Notes: generated by a model not told the origin, from the sequence alone. 64,000 nucleotides of DNA from Macrobrachium rosenbergii (GCF_040412425.1 NC_089782.1:20090622-20154621); one strand, 5' to 3'. Shown: positions 1-13,105, numbered from the stretch's first letter. Made by a program: numbers and translations.

Positions 1-978
1 TGCTGTGGAATACATGTAGTCAACTTTTTTTTTATCGCGAGAAAAGTTTTCGCATCCCTTTACTGTAGTTCCTGTGGCATCTTACTGAATGCTGTTGGAC
101 CCGTGTACTATATTATGTTTGCCGGTATCTGAATTGTTGTTAAGTAAAGAAATATACTGTAAATAACTAAAATGTTTAGGTTACGAAATCTGTAATAATT
201 AAAAGTCGAGTGGCTCTTGTTTGTCCTCTCCCGGGTAACAGTAGGGGAGATGTGACACAGCCCCCCTCCCCCTGCAAACCGGTTGGTCCGCCCCGGGTGA
301 GGGCGGGGTAGGTAGGGGTAAGGGAGACATCCACCCTCCTCCTGCAAACCTGTTTGTCCGCCCCGGGTGGGGCGGGGTCGGTAGGGGATCGGGAGGGTAG
401 GGGAGACAGCAGCACCGAGTTCCAGCGCGCGCGCACGCAAACAAGGTCGTCTCTAATGTTAGGCCAAAAAAGCACTGGGAAGTACAACTGCAAAGTGGTT
501 TTAGAACAGCGCAGAATTATATGACATGACTTGATGACAAAATGCAAAGGAGATTGCAAGTAGTTTTACCCTTTTAAACAAGGCAAACGAATATAAATGA
601 GGAAATTTTTAAACAGTTTACATCATCTTTCGTAATTACTGAGGCTTGTGAAATTTATGTAAATCACTAAAAGTATTTCATTTTTAAACTGGAGAATTAA
701 CTTGATATTGGAATAAATAACGACAAACTTCCTCTGTTTTCTTATTTTCTGTCCTATTCACCATATTATTTGTGTTTAGGATATAATTTCTTTATTTTTG
801 CCCACGCATAAACAAAACAACAGTCCTATCACTGCCTTTTGAAAACCATTTTTATATTTTTCGCTTGCGCATTAGCCAAAGTAGTTCGTACTATGCATAG
901 CTGCTTTTGTACCAAAACCTCATTCCTCCCTCTCTGCTTTTATCAGAAAAGTGCAAATGAGCCATGACTTTCCCGCAG
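1..978. other. Non-coding, probably opsin intron 5' of the first visible exon
   Basis: No exon was recognised here. A pyrimidine-rich stretch ending in CAG at 976-978 is the acceptor for the opsin exon starting at 979. The only distinctive content is the GC-rich duplicated block at 222-418. Short overlapping open frames in that block are composition artefacts. Confidence 0.6.
222..418. repeat. GC-rich imperfect tandem duplication (about 85 bp unit)
   Basis: Two adjacent copies share the core TGCAAACC, a G/T-rich spacer, GTCCGCCCCGGGTG and then GGCGGGGT followed by GTAGGGG, ending in GGGAGACA. The block is strongly GC-rich and CpG-containing, while its surroundings are AT-rich. No gene function can be assigned. 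Confidence 0.7.
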
Positions 979-1116
979 GGTGTGCTTTTCGGCTGCACTT
1001 GCGACTACCTCTCCGAGGACTGGAACGACCGGTCCTTCGTCATGATGCTACTCTGCTTAGCCTGGGCTTTCCCAATGAGCTTCATTCTCTACGCTTACTC
1101 TTACATCGCTCTCAAG
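979..1116 (+). CDS. r-type opsin, exon with extracellular loop 2 and TM5 (first of five visible exons)
   Basis: Light-sensing GPCR in the plasma or rhabdomeric membrane. This exon encodes 46 residues starting GVLFGCTCDYLSEDW. The Cys before TCDYL is the expected disulfide partner of the TM3 cysteine, and DYL..DW..RS is the loop-2 signature of arthropod r-opsins. A hydrophobic TM5 ending SYIALK follows. The acceptor CAG (976-978) and donor GTAAGA (1117) are canonical, and both ends are phase 0. All five exons join in phase: 979-1116, 9021-9092, 13106-13311, 15994-16104, 28572-29124, about 359 residues. The N-terminal exons (TM1-4) lie outside the window. The upstream Met codon at 964 is intronic. 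The family is seen clearly. The subgroup (Rh7-like or arthropsin-like) is inference from the CK.SAC.NP pattern in TM7 and the long tail. Confidence 0.9.
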
Positions 1117-1288
1117 GTAAGAGGCGAACTGCCTGCTGGGGGAGGGAGGTGAAACCTTGTTGCATGGTACAGGCCTCTAAGTGCATGGTTGTGGATTACG
1201 AGTTTGAGGGGAACCAGTACTATAGCGTAGCTACTCGACCGCGTTTTATGGTAGGTCAATATTTTTGTATGTTTATATTTTATATGTT

Positions 1289-1396
<108 letters not shown>

Positions 1397-2169
1397 ATAT
1401 ATGATTTAAGGTCGGTGAGAAGAAGCGTAACCTCATGCCCTTGTCTAGCCCTGGGCCGAAGAACACAAGAGGAGGGCTTACCGAATGCTGTGGAAAGCGA
1501 TATTTGTTACATATTATATTATTACACGTTTCAGTCTACATGTTCGTGAGGATCCAGGCTGTCTGAAGCTCATTGAAATTACGGTTTCACTTTCTTTTGG
1601 TTAGAATTAATAATTGTGTTTAGGTCAAGTTATGTAAAAGAGCAGCGCCAGGACTATTGCATGCATGTGTACAATCTAAGAATTTGCAGGGACCAGGAAC
1701 AACTCTGCTTCGTTTAGGTTACGTTAGGCTAGTTTATATGTATATAATTATGCATGCATCTTAATTTATACGCACTTCCAGTTTTAATTACAGATATTTC
1801 ACGTCTGTAGGCATGTTATTAGCCGGACTGTATTGACAAAAGTTGCATAATGTCTCTGCAGCTAAATGGTATTGTTTGCAAAAAATCTGTTTGCATGCCT
1901 TTCAAAATGCTTGTTGTATTGATATTAAGTACTCAGCTTATGACTTCATACAAACGCGGCTTGACTGCCCTTAAGCAATTCAACTGTATTTTACTAATTT
2001 ATTTATATTTTTATCTTAATTTAGTCATTTATTAATATATCTTTTTTCTCTTCTTTCTGTATTTCCTATTATCTTCTGTGACTTCTTTCAAATGAACAAC
2101 GTAATGTTTGGAAGCTTGAATTTCAAGTCTGTCCCCGTAGGCTGGTTCCTTATGAACAGTGTTTATCTT

Positions 2170-2172
<3 letters not shown>

Positions 2173-2235
<63 letters not shown>
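2173..2235. repeat. (AAT)n microsatellite, about 21 units
   Basis: Uninterrupted AAT/TAA trinucleotide repeat. The poly-Ile open frame on the minus strand is its translation. Confidence 0.95.
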
Positions 2236-2236
<1 letters not shown>

Positions 2237-2652
2237 GACGCAGCCATAATTTTTACTGATTTGTTAATAGGTCGTTTACGATATGGCTGTTTTAGATAAC
2301 TAAAATGTTGAGGTTGAACTTTTACGTTTCGTTAAAATTTGGAAAAATGTTTGAAATCTTTTTACATTAAAATACAAACAAGAATTTCGCATTTTGAGTA
2401 GAAAGGAGAGCACCTGCAACATTAAGTGAACACCGAATGCTGCAGGTGAAGAATTTCCCTATGCTTCATTGAATCCCCTTGTCTAATTTCTTTGCTCTTT
2501 TAAAGAGGCTTTAGGTATGCTGTTATAGCGTCAGAGCAGTTTATTATAAATTCTCTCTCTCTCTCTCTGTTTTCATGTGCTAGTTTTTTTCCCGGATATT
2601 CCCCCATGGATTTGTAAAGGCAAAATGTAGCCCGTCTTACCACACTGTGTGC

Positions 2653-2684
<32 letters not shown>

Positions 2685-3114
2685 CTGGCTGTTATCAGAT
2701 TTTGAAGTTGATAGATTAGTATCCATAAAGTCTACTTTGAAGTGAAGGGTGTTCAAGGAACTGATTATCGTACCATTGCTGTTCATGGTTCCGAGTCAGC
2801 TATTTTTTTAATGCTCTCTCAACCCCTCCATATGACAGTCTCAAGTATACTTCGACAATGACTCTCTGTAGCATATGTCGTAAGAATTACTTTAATCTTT
2901 CCCCATGGAAGCACAATTGCAGAAATGCCTTATTATTCATTATGAATGATTATGTCAATGTTTTGACTTGGGAATACTGGAAGAATTACGGTTGGAACGT
3001 TTTTTTTTCAACCAGATTTGACAAATTTCGTTATGGATTAAACAATCCTTTCGTTTTCCATGTATGCGCTGGTGAAATTTAATTTGCAAACATTATCTGG
3101 TGAGATGATTCCAA

Positions 3115-3470
3115 AAAAAAGAGAAATAATGAGGATATAGTTGAACAGAGGGATGCAACAACACTGGTTGGAGCAAGGATTAATGAGGTTGAAACTCTCA
3201 GATCATTAGGAACATTAATATCTAATACAGATTTGGATCTGGATTTTAACGAAAGACAAAAAACGGCAAAAGCAATGATGTGCAGGCTGAAGAAAATTTG
3301 GCATTCAAACATACTGAAATTGCATTGTATTGTCATACGGACTTAGGAGTGAAAATACATCTGAAAGATTGTCGATATGAGAAATGGGTTTTCAGAAGAA
3401 TATTGGGAGTCGGAAGGTAGGATAGAGTGAGGAATACCACAAGAGAAATACAGAATCTCTTTTAGTGTAT
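3115..3470 (+). mobile_element. LINE reverse-transcriptase 3' fragment (degenerate)
   Basis: The plus strand reads ...EVETLRSLGTLISNTD, then about 15 residues, then ..KTAKAMMCRLKKIW, followed after breaks by WVFRRILGVG and DRVRNTTREI. This matches the order YLGTLIS...A...L..IW...RRILG...D.VRN..IR at the end of the reverse transcriptase in many non-LTR retrotransposons. Frames are broken and flanks are not resolved, so this is a dead fragment. The clade (RTE-, CR1- or jockey-like) cannot be fixed by eye. Confidence 0.75.
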
Positions 3471-3701
3471 AGTAATGTATATGTAAGATTTGTTAGTATT
3501 CATTCATTTACATATATAATTAGGCGATTTATTAATCCCGATTATTAACCAAAGAATTCTCTCTCTCTCTCGTTTTCTAGTTTTCCATGATTTTCCATTT
3601 GTTTTTTTTATTATTATTGTTCCTATTTTTATCATGAAATTACACTGCTATCTTACAGACATAGGATATAGCTTTGCAATTGTGTATTTTTTCATCAAAA
3701 G

Positions 3702-3706
<5 letters not shown>

Positions 3707-3796
<90 letters not shown>

Positions 3797-3797
3797 A
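3707..3797. repeat. (TA)n microsatellite, about 90 bp
   Basis: Pure TA dinucleotide with one CA interruption near 3780. Confidence 0.95.
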
Positions 3798-4224
3798 AAT
3801 GAAGTATTAATGGGTGAATTTTTCGCGTCACATGTGGCCTAACCTTTGAATGTGTAATGTCTCAAATTGCCTGACAGTTTATTATCGCCAGAATGCCTGT
3901 TCACCAATAACTTAACAAGGCGACATTTTAAAAAGGACTATTATAGACTCCTGCTCTTCGATCGGCTCTCAGTCTTTTCACGCTAACGACAATCGAGAGA
4001 ATATCATTCCTTTTTAACATAACTCAAGAAATAAGTGTATGAGCAACTTTGCATATGCAGTAAATCGGTTGAACTAAGGAACAATGTTACATAAAGGTAG
4101 CTTTATAGGAGAACGAGATTGAAAAAGGTAACATCGGGTGTTTGGTTTTAAAGGTCATAGTGAGGACTTCGCATGTTCAAATTTTGGTCATCAGAGAAGC
4201 TCGGATGGTTAAAAAAAATAGCAT

Positions 4225-4650
4225 TAACATAGAATTCCAGTGATAACACCAACGGAATTTCAGTGATCAAAATAATTCCAGTGATAACACCAAAGGAATT
4301 CCAGTAATCAAAATAATTCCAGTGATAGACCAGATTAATTCCGGTAATAACAACAAAACTTTCCAGTTATAACACAAAAACAATTCTAGTGACCAAAATA
4401 TTCAAGTGAAAACACCACAATAATTCCAGTGATAACGACAAAATAATTCCAGTAATAATGCCAAAATAATTTCCGTGATAATACCGAAAAAATTCCAGTG
4501 ATAATACCAAAATAATTCCAGTAATAACTCAAAAATAATTCCATTAAGAACGCCAAAAAATTCCAGTGATAACACCAAAATATTTCCAGTGATGACACCA
4601 AAATAATTCTTGCATAGTAGCACAAGAATTCCAGAAATAACAGTAATATC
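4225..4650. repeat. Minisatellite, about 21-bp unit
   Basis: About 18-20 imperfect copies of a unit like AATTCCAGTGATAACACCAA, with variants (AATAATTCCAGTAATAAC and others). Because 21 is a multiple of three, the minus strand stays open as repeats resembling FGVITGIIL in two frames. These frames are repeat artefacts. Confidence 0.9.
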
Positions 4651-5447
4651 AGCGCAGTTACACCAAGAACCAAAGCAAACTTACGACAAACTGCAAAAGG
4701 ATAAACAAAGGCATTCCACGACGAAAAAACAAATACTAGTAACGCTACTCTTCTTCTGAAAGGCCATTGACATGGTTAACAAGCATCCGAAGCGTAGACT
4801 GCTGGCACGTTTAACATAATGAAGAGATGGGAGTAAAACTAAATCCAAGAGAAAATGAGTAAGAATATGAAAATAAAGTAACTTAATAAAGGCCACTAAT
4901 TATTACATACAAGCATTGTGAAAGACCCCTCCGGAACATACTTGACACCTCCAGGGAGAAGGTTCCATTGTTCTGCAACCATAGGGAGCCAAAAATCTCA
5001 TCCTGACACGGGCACCTCAACAAGAGGGGGTTAGCGTTCGAGAGAGACATAAGCACTGAGGGTGACAGCATACTTTCCGTTATAGAATACTGTCGAACAA
5101 AATACCCAAAAGATCATGAGTGTTACCAATCCAAAAGAAATCGTTAAATTGGTGCTGGGAGCGAAATGCGCTAAATAATGATGTCTTTGGGAACTACTTA
5201 CGTCCCATCCCATACCGACCACACTTACCTCCGGAAAGCCTGACAGGTACTTATTTTCGTAAAACTGCCTCCAAGTTTGCTTCATTTCCATACTGTTCAG
5301 TCTTTTATTAAAAGCAAACAGTCGTTTAGCTGTCAAGATTAAAATGACAAAGGGTCCTTTGAACGCTATCCTCGGGAAGAGGAGATATTTTCATCTTGCG
5401 AAACTTGAGGTCAACATAATCTAGTAGAGATTTAACTTGACGTGTGC

Positions 5448-5581
5448 CCTTAGAGAGAGAGAGAGAGAGAGAGTTGAAAAAATAAACGGCCGGAACTTTA
5501 TCAAGAAGATATGGGAATTTAAGAAGAAATCCGAGGACAGCAGAGTATTGGAAGAAGAAAAAAAAAAAGAAGAGGCAGGTA

Positions 5582-5623
<42 letters not shown>
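5448..5623. repeat. Two (GA)n tracts around a purine-rich segment
   Basis: (GA)n at about 5452-5473 and 5586-5622, separated by A/G-rich sequence. Open frames rich in Arg-Glu on plus, or Ser-Leu on minus, are artefacts. Confidence 0.9.
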
Positions 5624-5626
<3 letters not shown>

Positions 5627-8452
5627 GGTCGGGTGTTGTGGGGGAGAGGTATAGGAAGATGAGGAAGATGTCAGGAGGTGGTTATATGAGAGAGGAGACC
5701 ACCTCCTAAGCCAGGAGAGGGGGAGGGGGACGGCGGCGGTGGAAGGTTGGGACATTAGCAGTGGGGTATCGATGAAGATAATCCACTCATAATTATATAA
5801 AGCAGCTCCAGCCTCACAAATGTTACAGAAGCACTGCCTTGCTACAATTAGTATTTTCCTCGAAAGAGAGAGTGAGGTTGTTTTGCATTCTCACGCAACG
5901 AGGGATGGTTCTTGCCAACTAAAAGTTGAAAGCAATTTTTTATACGGTAATGAAATTGCGTCATTTACACTTGTGATGAAAAAAAAATACTTAGTGAATG
6001 TGTTGGATCATTTCGTTGCGTGGCAAGATGCATTTGTGATTAATGTTTTACTGAATTTTGTCTGTATTAATATATTCACGGAAACGATAATATATTAAAT
6101 GTATGAATTTCAGTGATAATAAAAAAATATAATAAGCGAAAGAGTAATGATATCACTCGTTTTAATTTACTGCAAAATTCAACAAGCGCACGATTCTTTG
6201 TCAGAAGTTTAAAAAATATAATATAAGCTACTGTAATCGTCATTTCTCATGGAAAAACTAAAGAAGACTGATTAGAAATAACAAGAAACTTCAAAAGACG
6301 ACTAAAGATTTATTCTGCAAATATTTATTTTATAAACTTTCCACAAAAGAAAAATAACATCCAAAATATCGTGAAAACAAACACAAGGAAATTTCTTAGC
6401 CTCGGGAAATCCGAGATGAAATCTGACAATCAATCAGCCAAGAGAGATGGCGATATTTTCTTACTGGGTGCGATAGATTTTTCACAGCGACTTCGGAAGC
6501 GTAGACGCAATTGCATTGAAATGTTTCTCCATGTCTGGCGAGGATCATCGCATATTTCATTTGATTATTAAATAATATAATAACCCAGTTAAAGATTATG
6601 GACCAAATCGAAACACAGTCATATGCAAAATATGATAAATGAAGATGGTATAAGACAAAAATAAGCACTTACTATTTGATCTTTTATGAAGAGAGATGAA
6701 ACTGATTAAGAATTAAGGTATGCGTACTTTCAAGCTTTCAATATTGAAATAATCACCGGCTCAGTTTGGTTGTCGGGCCACGGCCTCAGATGGCCATCTG
6801 CTTTTGAAGACAATACCTCCACCATGGAATTGGCTAATAATTCCCTTCAATTTCGATTCAGCCAAGGATATAGGGACTGACTGGTTTTCCTTATTTAAAA
6901 AAAATAACCAAGGTGTATCTTTCAAAAGAGAACGAGGATTTCACAGCGACAAAGGAACAACCGAAGGTTGACCAACCTGTTATTGTTGGAATATTCTGCT
7001 GTTACCTGGAACTTTCATGAAGACAGGTTGCAGATACTTTTACTTTTTTTCATAGATTTAATCAAGAAATTCATTTTTAAATAGTTTTACCTTGGGCAAG
7101 ACGGCAACGATAAATATCATATACTGTAGATGAAGGTAAAATGGGCACGTTTTCCAAAAAAAAAAAACCTTTGCTCTTTGCGAAAGTATATGTAGGAAAA
7201 AAAAAAGGGATAAAGGATTGAGAGCAGACAGCTCTGGTACTGTTGACATGGGTATGTTAGGCGTCAGATTTTGGTTGTTCTGGTGACTTACAGTAATTGG
7301 CGATCCTTCTTTCAGTGTGATTGAAAGATCTAGATAATTAGTAGGCCTAGTCTACATATAGGTCTAGACAAAACAGAGGCTCGAATCGTGGAATTGGTAA
7401 TGCTGATCTTGTGGTTCCTCTGATTCCCCACCCTTTCGCACACCAGCAGTTATTCACGCAACTGTGGGACATAGTGTAAGGAGGTCTTTGCCTCCCCAAG
7501 TAGATGGGTCTCAAAGGCGTCCATCACCTTCTTAAGGGTGCACGAAGTTCCTGGGGCAATAGACTAGCCAGTTTTGGGACATGGCAAGTGAGGTTTGGAA
7601 CTTAACAGTTTATCGCTTACGAACAAGTTTGTGAGTGTGAAACTTCTACATACAGGAACATAGATAGGTGCTGTAAAAGCAATAGACACATATGGAGAAT
7701 ATGAACAGTAGGAATTACAAGGGGGAATAGAAGTAATGAGCTGCTGAAGCTTCCTCCTCTTTCTGTTTTCCGAACTTACGACCTCCCTCTCTTAAGATGC
7801 TAAAAGGCCTATTGCTTTCTTGGCGGTTAAGCTCCTTGACCCCTCTTCCTTCTCATTTTCTTTTTCTGTTTTTCACCGGGCCTATGCTACCTGTAGTTTT
7901 AAGCTGTTCTGTTTAATGTCTCTCTCATATGTCACCCCTGGTCTTTTTAATTTCCCTTAGCCCTCTCTGACCCAGCTTCGGGACACCCCTACAAAAAATA
8001 AACAAAATGGGAATTAAACACCTATTTCACCAACTTATTCTCTTCCGTTCTCTCCATATGACCAAACCAGTTCGAAACACACAGACCAACTTTTTCACTC
8101 GTGCTAACCTTTACCTTAATGATACTGATATTATTAATATATATCAGTAGTAAAGGCATAGTAGTAGTAGTAGTAGTATTAGTAATAGTAGTAGCCCGGT
8201 TCTCTTTAATAAATTTTGTTTATTTAGGTAACTTTTTTTTATATACAAGACTTGGAATGGTTACTAATGAAACTGTATTTATTCCTATGTTTGCTTCAGG
8301 AGTATACTGCTTATCAGTTTCACTCATCACTCGTTAGGCTTACCGCACGGTCAGCGACAGACGGCTTAAAACAAGATCTAAATCTAAAGTTTAAGGATTT
8401 CATAAAAGAAGAAACCTCACTCCCACCCTCTCTCTCTCTTTGTGTATGTACG

Positions 8453-8900
<448 letters not shown>

Positions 8901-9020
8901 AAACACAGGCAGATATACATAACATCCTTCTAGCTTTTTAAAGAAGTGGTAATAGTAGTATTCGTCTAGAGAGAAAACTTCTTTTTGATAAATTGACTCA
9001 CTTTCTGTCGCCTGTTTCAG

Positions 9021-9092
9021 GTCAAAGCCAGTTGCAACGAGATTCGACGCATGAACAGCGCCTCGATCTCCTCCGCCACCTCACGAACTCAG
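9021..9092 (+). CDS. r-type opsin, third cytoplasmic loop exon
   Basis: A 24-residue exon, VKASCNEIRRMNSASISS followed by ATSRTQ, between acceptor TTTCAG (ends 9020) and donor GTAAAG (9093). Both ends are phase 0, matching the exons on either side. It encodes the basic, Ser-rich loop between TM5 and TM6 that would contact the G protein. An alternative donor six bases downstream (a second GTAAAG) would add Val-Lys. Confidence 0.85.
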
Positions 9093-10056
9093 GTAAAGGT
9101 AAAGTAACAACATGTCGTCTTTAACTTTCCATTCGAGAAGCTGGAGTAACCGCCAAGAATTTATTGCCTTTATTATTCACTTTCCATTTGTCTTTTTGCA
9201 TTGCATCTCTAATTAGAATGCGTATTCACCCTTGTCTGCCTGCTAATTTTAGCGGGATATCTCGAGACCGGAAGAGCGGGCTTTGAAGGCACTTGAAATC
9301 AGTCTTTGGAGGACCCTGGACCCATCTAAATGGTCAGCATTTTTCTGTGTCGAGATGGAAACCATTTTGTTTTTTATAATAAACCTGGCAAGCATACTCT
9401 GCAGTCGGGAAACCGAATTCATTAATAATCTCCTTTGACAACGAATTCTTACGACAATGTTGCCATCTCTCAACATGCAAAATTCCGTGCTGATCTGTAT
9501 GTCAGACTGGTTCTGGTGTACAAAAATGAGCGCACATAGGAGCTCTTACATCTGAACAGTCATATTATAGAATATATCTGAAAAGACGCCGTAACTGTCA
9601 GTCTGAGAATATTGCTAAAGCAATATATGCCATGTTATCAACTCTCAAAACAACACCGTCCCTTTGAGAATAATTTGATTGCTTGAATGGTGAAGATGAG
9701 AGTATTTTTCTTGCAAAGGTAGATGATGACAAATTTCTGGGCACATTTCTCATGATATTTTTTTCAACTAAGGCAGTATTTCTAAAATATTGCCCAGTAA
9801 CCGTCTGAATATTACCGATTTGAGTGCAGAGACAAACTAAGTCAGCAGCACACTAAATTCACTGACTGAATTGGTGGTAGCCAAGACTAGTTTACTATTA
9901 TATTCACCCGGATGTCGTTACGGCTTCTTAATTATCTTTCTTCCCCACCAGTATGAATTAAATTTTATTTTCATTTCAGTTTTAGTTTCTTAGATGGTAT
10001 CCATAACGTAACAATCGTAAGAATATTTTACTTCCTCATTTGTATCCTTACCAGAC

Positions 10057-10111
10057 TGGTCAGTTCGAGTGACTAATACTGTATCTAAGTGAAAGACCTA
10101 GCCTCGAATCC
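10057..10111 (+). mobile_element. Degenerate tRNA-like SINE head
   Basis: TGGTCAGTTCG resembles a Pol III box A, and GCCTCGAATCC 33 bp later is a weakened box B. The spacing and flanks (CTGTATCT.A between the boxes, CTGGC.A.GGCAGATGC after) match the better copy at 10488. No tRNA cloverleaf is evident. Confidence 0.45.
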
Positions 10112-10139
10112 TGGCTAGGGCAGATGCCTTACCAATCAT

Positions 10140-10251
<112 letters not shown>

Positions 10252-10487
10252 CACATTTATAATGTATATATTTAACTAATATAAAAAATTAAATATAAAT
10301 ACACTTTGGAACCAGATTTGGCGATCGACGAGATAGAATATATTTTAAAGAATAATTATGAGTATAAAAAAGCCGATCAGTCATCGTAGCGGAGATGGGT
10401 TGATGTCCGCTTTGGTACAGAGCCTGAATTTTACAGGAATATGCACAGCAGCGTCGATATCAGTTTGCGTCTCTCTTGAAAGCCAAA

Positions 10488-10542
10488 TGGTCAAGTCGAC
10501 CATCTACCACTGTATCTGAACCAATAGCCCCGGTTCGAATCC
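10488..10542 (+). mobile_element. tRNA-like SINE head with box A and box B
   Basis: TGGTCAAGTCG fits the Pol III box A consensus TRGYNNARNNG. GGTTCGAATCC at 10532-10542 is a perfect box B, 33 bp downstream. No folded tRNA was recognised, so a tRNA-derived SINE head is the better reading. The 3' end may be the TA-rich tract beginning near 10590. Confidence 0.5.
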
Positions 10543-10583
10543 TGGCCATGGCAGATGCAACTGTCAACTGTAATTCCCCTTGA

Positions 10584-10595
<12 letters not shown>

Positions 10596-10638
<43 letters not shown>

Positions 10639-10652
10639 TATATATATATATA
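10596..10652. repeat. (TA)n microsatellite
   Basis: Two TA runs separated by TTAAA. Confidence 0.9.
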
Positions 10653-10843
10653 TAAACATATACATATGTATATATAATATATATGTGTATATGTATAACT
10701 GAATCACGAAAATATGGAACGTGATGAATATATATAAATAAAGACAAAATCCATGAAGGAAAGAAAAGGACTATAAGTCGAAAGGCCTTGCAACACTACA
10801 TTGTTTCTCTTTCCTTCGGGGATTTTTTTCTTTATTTACATGT

Positions 10844-10848
<5 letters not shown>

Positions 10849-10927
<79 letters not shown>
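10849..10927. repeat. (TA)n microsatellite
   Basis: About 78 bp of pure TA repeat. Confidence 0.95.
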
Positions 10928-10929
<2 letters not shown>

Positions 10930-12600
10930 TAGGTATAGTGTGTACAGTATGCTAATGATAACCCCTCACCACGAAAACCAAATAGTTAAAAATGCAATCA
11001 CTGTTCCAAACCTAGCGCCATTGACTGGGACATAATTGCGACATCCTAGTAAAAAGTGAGACATTTTAAACGCTATAAGAATTATTGTAATTTGGAATGC
11101 TTACATCAGGTGGGATTATAGAGGATTTATCCTGTTCTGTATTTGTGATAAAGTAGATGATTTGTTGAAAGAAAAAAAAAAAAAAAGAGCTGTGGTCGAT
11201 CGATTTCTCCAATCCTTCACTTGGTTTTGATACTGGTTTGTTATTGGTAAAAATTAGTTATCTGATCTCTTATTTACGATTTCCCCACCCCACTCCTCTC
11301 TCTCTCTCTCTACGAGCAGATTTTATGCCGCCAGTGAGAACGTGCGTTTTATATTTGTTTTTGCTGTTCTTTACTTTTTTTTTTAATAATTCGATAAAGA
11401 CAATTAAAATCACCAGTAATATAATTATAGAATGTTTTAAATCTCGGGTTGGGAAATATATATAATTTTCTGCTTAGGTATAGTTCTTTCTGTGACGATC
11501 AATTCCAACGTGAAACCTACGCTTAAATAACCCGGACCTCGCCGTAATTCGTGATTAAAATAATGCAAATGCTTACTGGAAATTCATTGCATTCATCTAT
11601 ATCCACTCGTCGTACACAGCAAGTGTAACAGAATGTCTTGGAAATCATACAGGTACAGATTTTTCCTCACTTCTTTTGCTCCTGAAGTGCTTGACATAGT
11701 ATCCTTTAAAAAGCGAAATATTGTAAATTCATTTTATATACAGGTAGAGAACAGGAAATAGTACTTTCGGGATTAAGGTCAAAGCCAGTGATGGTTGCCA
11801 TGACTACTGTAACGTATTCTTCGGGTTGGGCTGAATATTTAACATTTTACATTCAGTTTCAGGCAGATTATCTGTGGTTATAATTAATGGCTGTTCACCA
11901 AGATTATTTCTTTGCCGAGTTAACGAAACTGTTGATAGAAAAGAATAACGTTTTCATTATTTAAAAGCATTGGAAAGTGTACAAGAATTGGAGTTTGTAT
12001 GATGCTTCATATGATTCTTTTTCTAAATCCATCTCAGTCAGTCAGTTGTCGCAGTGGAGTCATCAATGGCCTGAAATTTTATGTCAATTACCTTTTAAAA
12101 TCTTGATTTTCCTTGTTGCTGAAACCCCAGTTTCTAGATAAGAGACCAGGCTAATTTTCTTCCCCTCCATCTCTTTCTCCATTTTCCAAGGCTCTCACAC
12201 ACGCAGTTATTAACTCAACCCTATTAATTCTATTCTCCCAGAGCTGGTCATAACTCCAGCGGTGTACTGAACTTGTACCTGTTTTCTCATTTCACTCATC
12301 CTATTGAGCATACTTGAACGATTTTTTTTATATCTTCCAAACTTGAGTGCCTATTGCCACACGAATCACCGCAAGTGTACAGTTATTAGTTGTTGATTGC
12401 AGATACAATTTAATTTTTATAACCTCGCCCACCACGTACACTGGTAATTACACGATAGTTTATATTTTCTCTCAGTTTACTGAAACACCAAATCTTAATA
12501 TTGTTGGCAGTATTGCATTCAAATTCTAAGTTTAGATTGCCTCTTGCCAAATCATGCCCACTACATTTCATTACAAGTGAATGTTTCACAACGTAGATAT

Positions 12601-12677
12601 TCCCAGCCCGAGAAGAACCCTAAAAGAGTTCAGAGGTCTGGTTAAACAAATCATTTATAACTAACTAACTAACTAAC
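12601..12677 (+). mobile_element. Short retroposed 3' end with (TAAC)n tail and 12-bp target-site duplication
   Basis: A 77-bp insert ends in CTAACTAACTAACTAAC and is flanked on both sides by CAACGTAGATAT (ending at 12600, and at 12678-12689). About 67 bp of it is identical to 35045-35111. The direct repeat and the simple-repeat tail show target-primed retroposition of a 5'-truncated SINE or LINE end. Confidence 0.85.
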
Positions 12678-12732
12678 AACGTAGATATATTGCATTTCAT
12701 GCTTAGTTTTCCAAAATCATGTTTGCAGTGTC

Positions 12733-13010
12733 TCTTTGGCCCCTAAGCTGCAACAGCCTTTAAGCCTTTTACTATACCTCCATTCCCACTTGATTTCTTC
12801 AGTTTTGCTATCCAACCTCTCTATTACTTTTCAGTTCAACACTGTGGGATTTTCTTCCAGGTCCACCTTTAGATCTTTGCGCTGTACCTCATCTCTTTGC
12901 TGTCCACCCAAGTCGACTCCATCTTTTCACCATCTTGAGCGCTGAATTGTTGACAGTGCACCCGTGCTTGGCTTGACAGCCTGAATTCCATAAAATCAAA
13001 TCAGTATCTT
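12733..13010 (+). mobile_element. Degenerate copy of a SINE-like interspersed repeat
   Basis: Aligns by eye with the copies at 15075 and 56203: GGCCCCTAAGCTGCAAC, CCTTTTACT.TACCTCCATTC, ATCCAACC.CTCT, and near the end GAGCGCTGAATTG....AGTGC. It ends in AAATCAAATCAGTATC, resembling the AATCTATAAATCAATCAGT end of the 56-kb copy. Confidence 0.7.
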
Positions 13011-13105
13011 AAACTAATCTAAATCCCGGAAATTACAGACGATACATAATTAATAGCTTAAAAAGTGAACGAGGCGAGACAAATAAATCCTTGATCTACT
13101 TACAG

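Noticed and set aside
4386..4673. 95-codon hydrophobic frame resembling a membrane protein
   Set aside because: It is the 21-bp minisatellite read in frame.
10488..10542. A genuine tRNA gene
   Set aside because: Box A and box B are present, but acceptor and anticodon stems do not pair convincingly, and a decayed relative lies 431 bp upstream.
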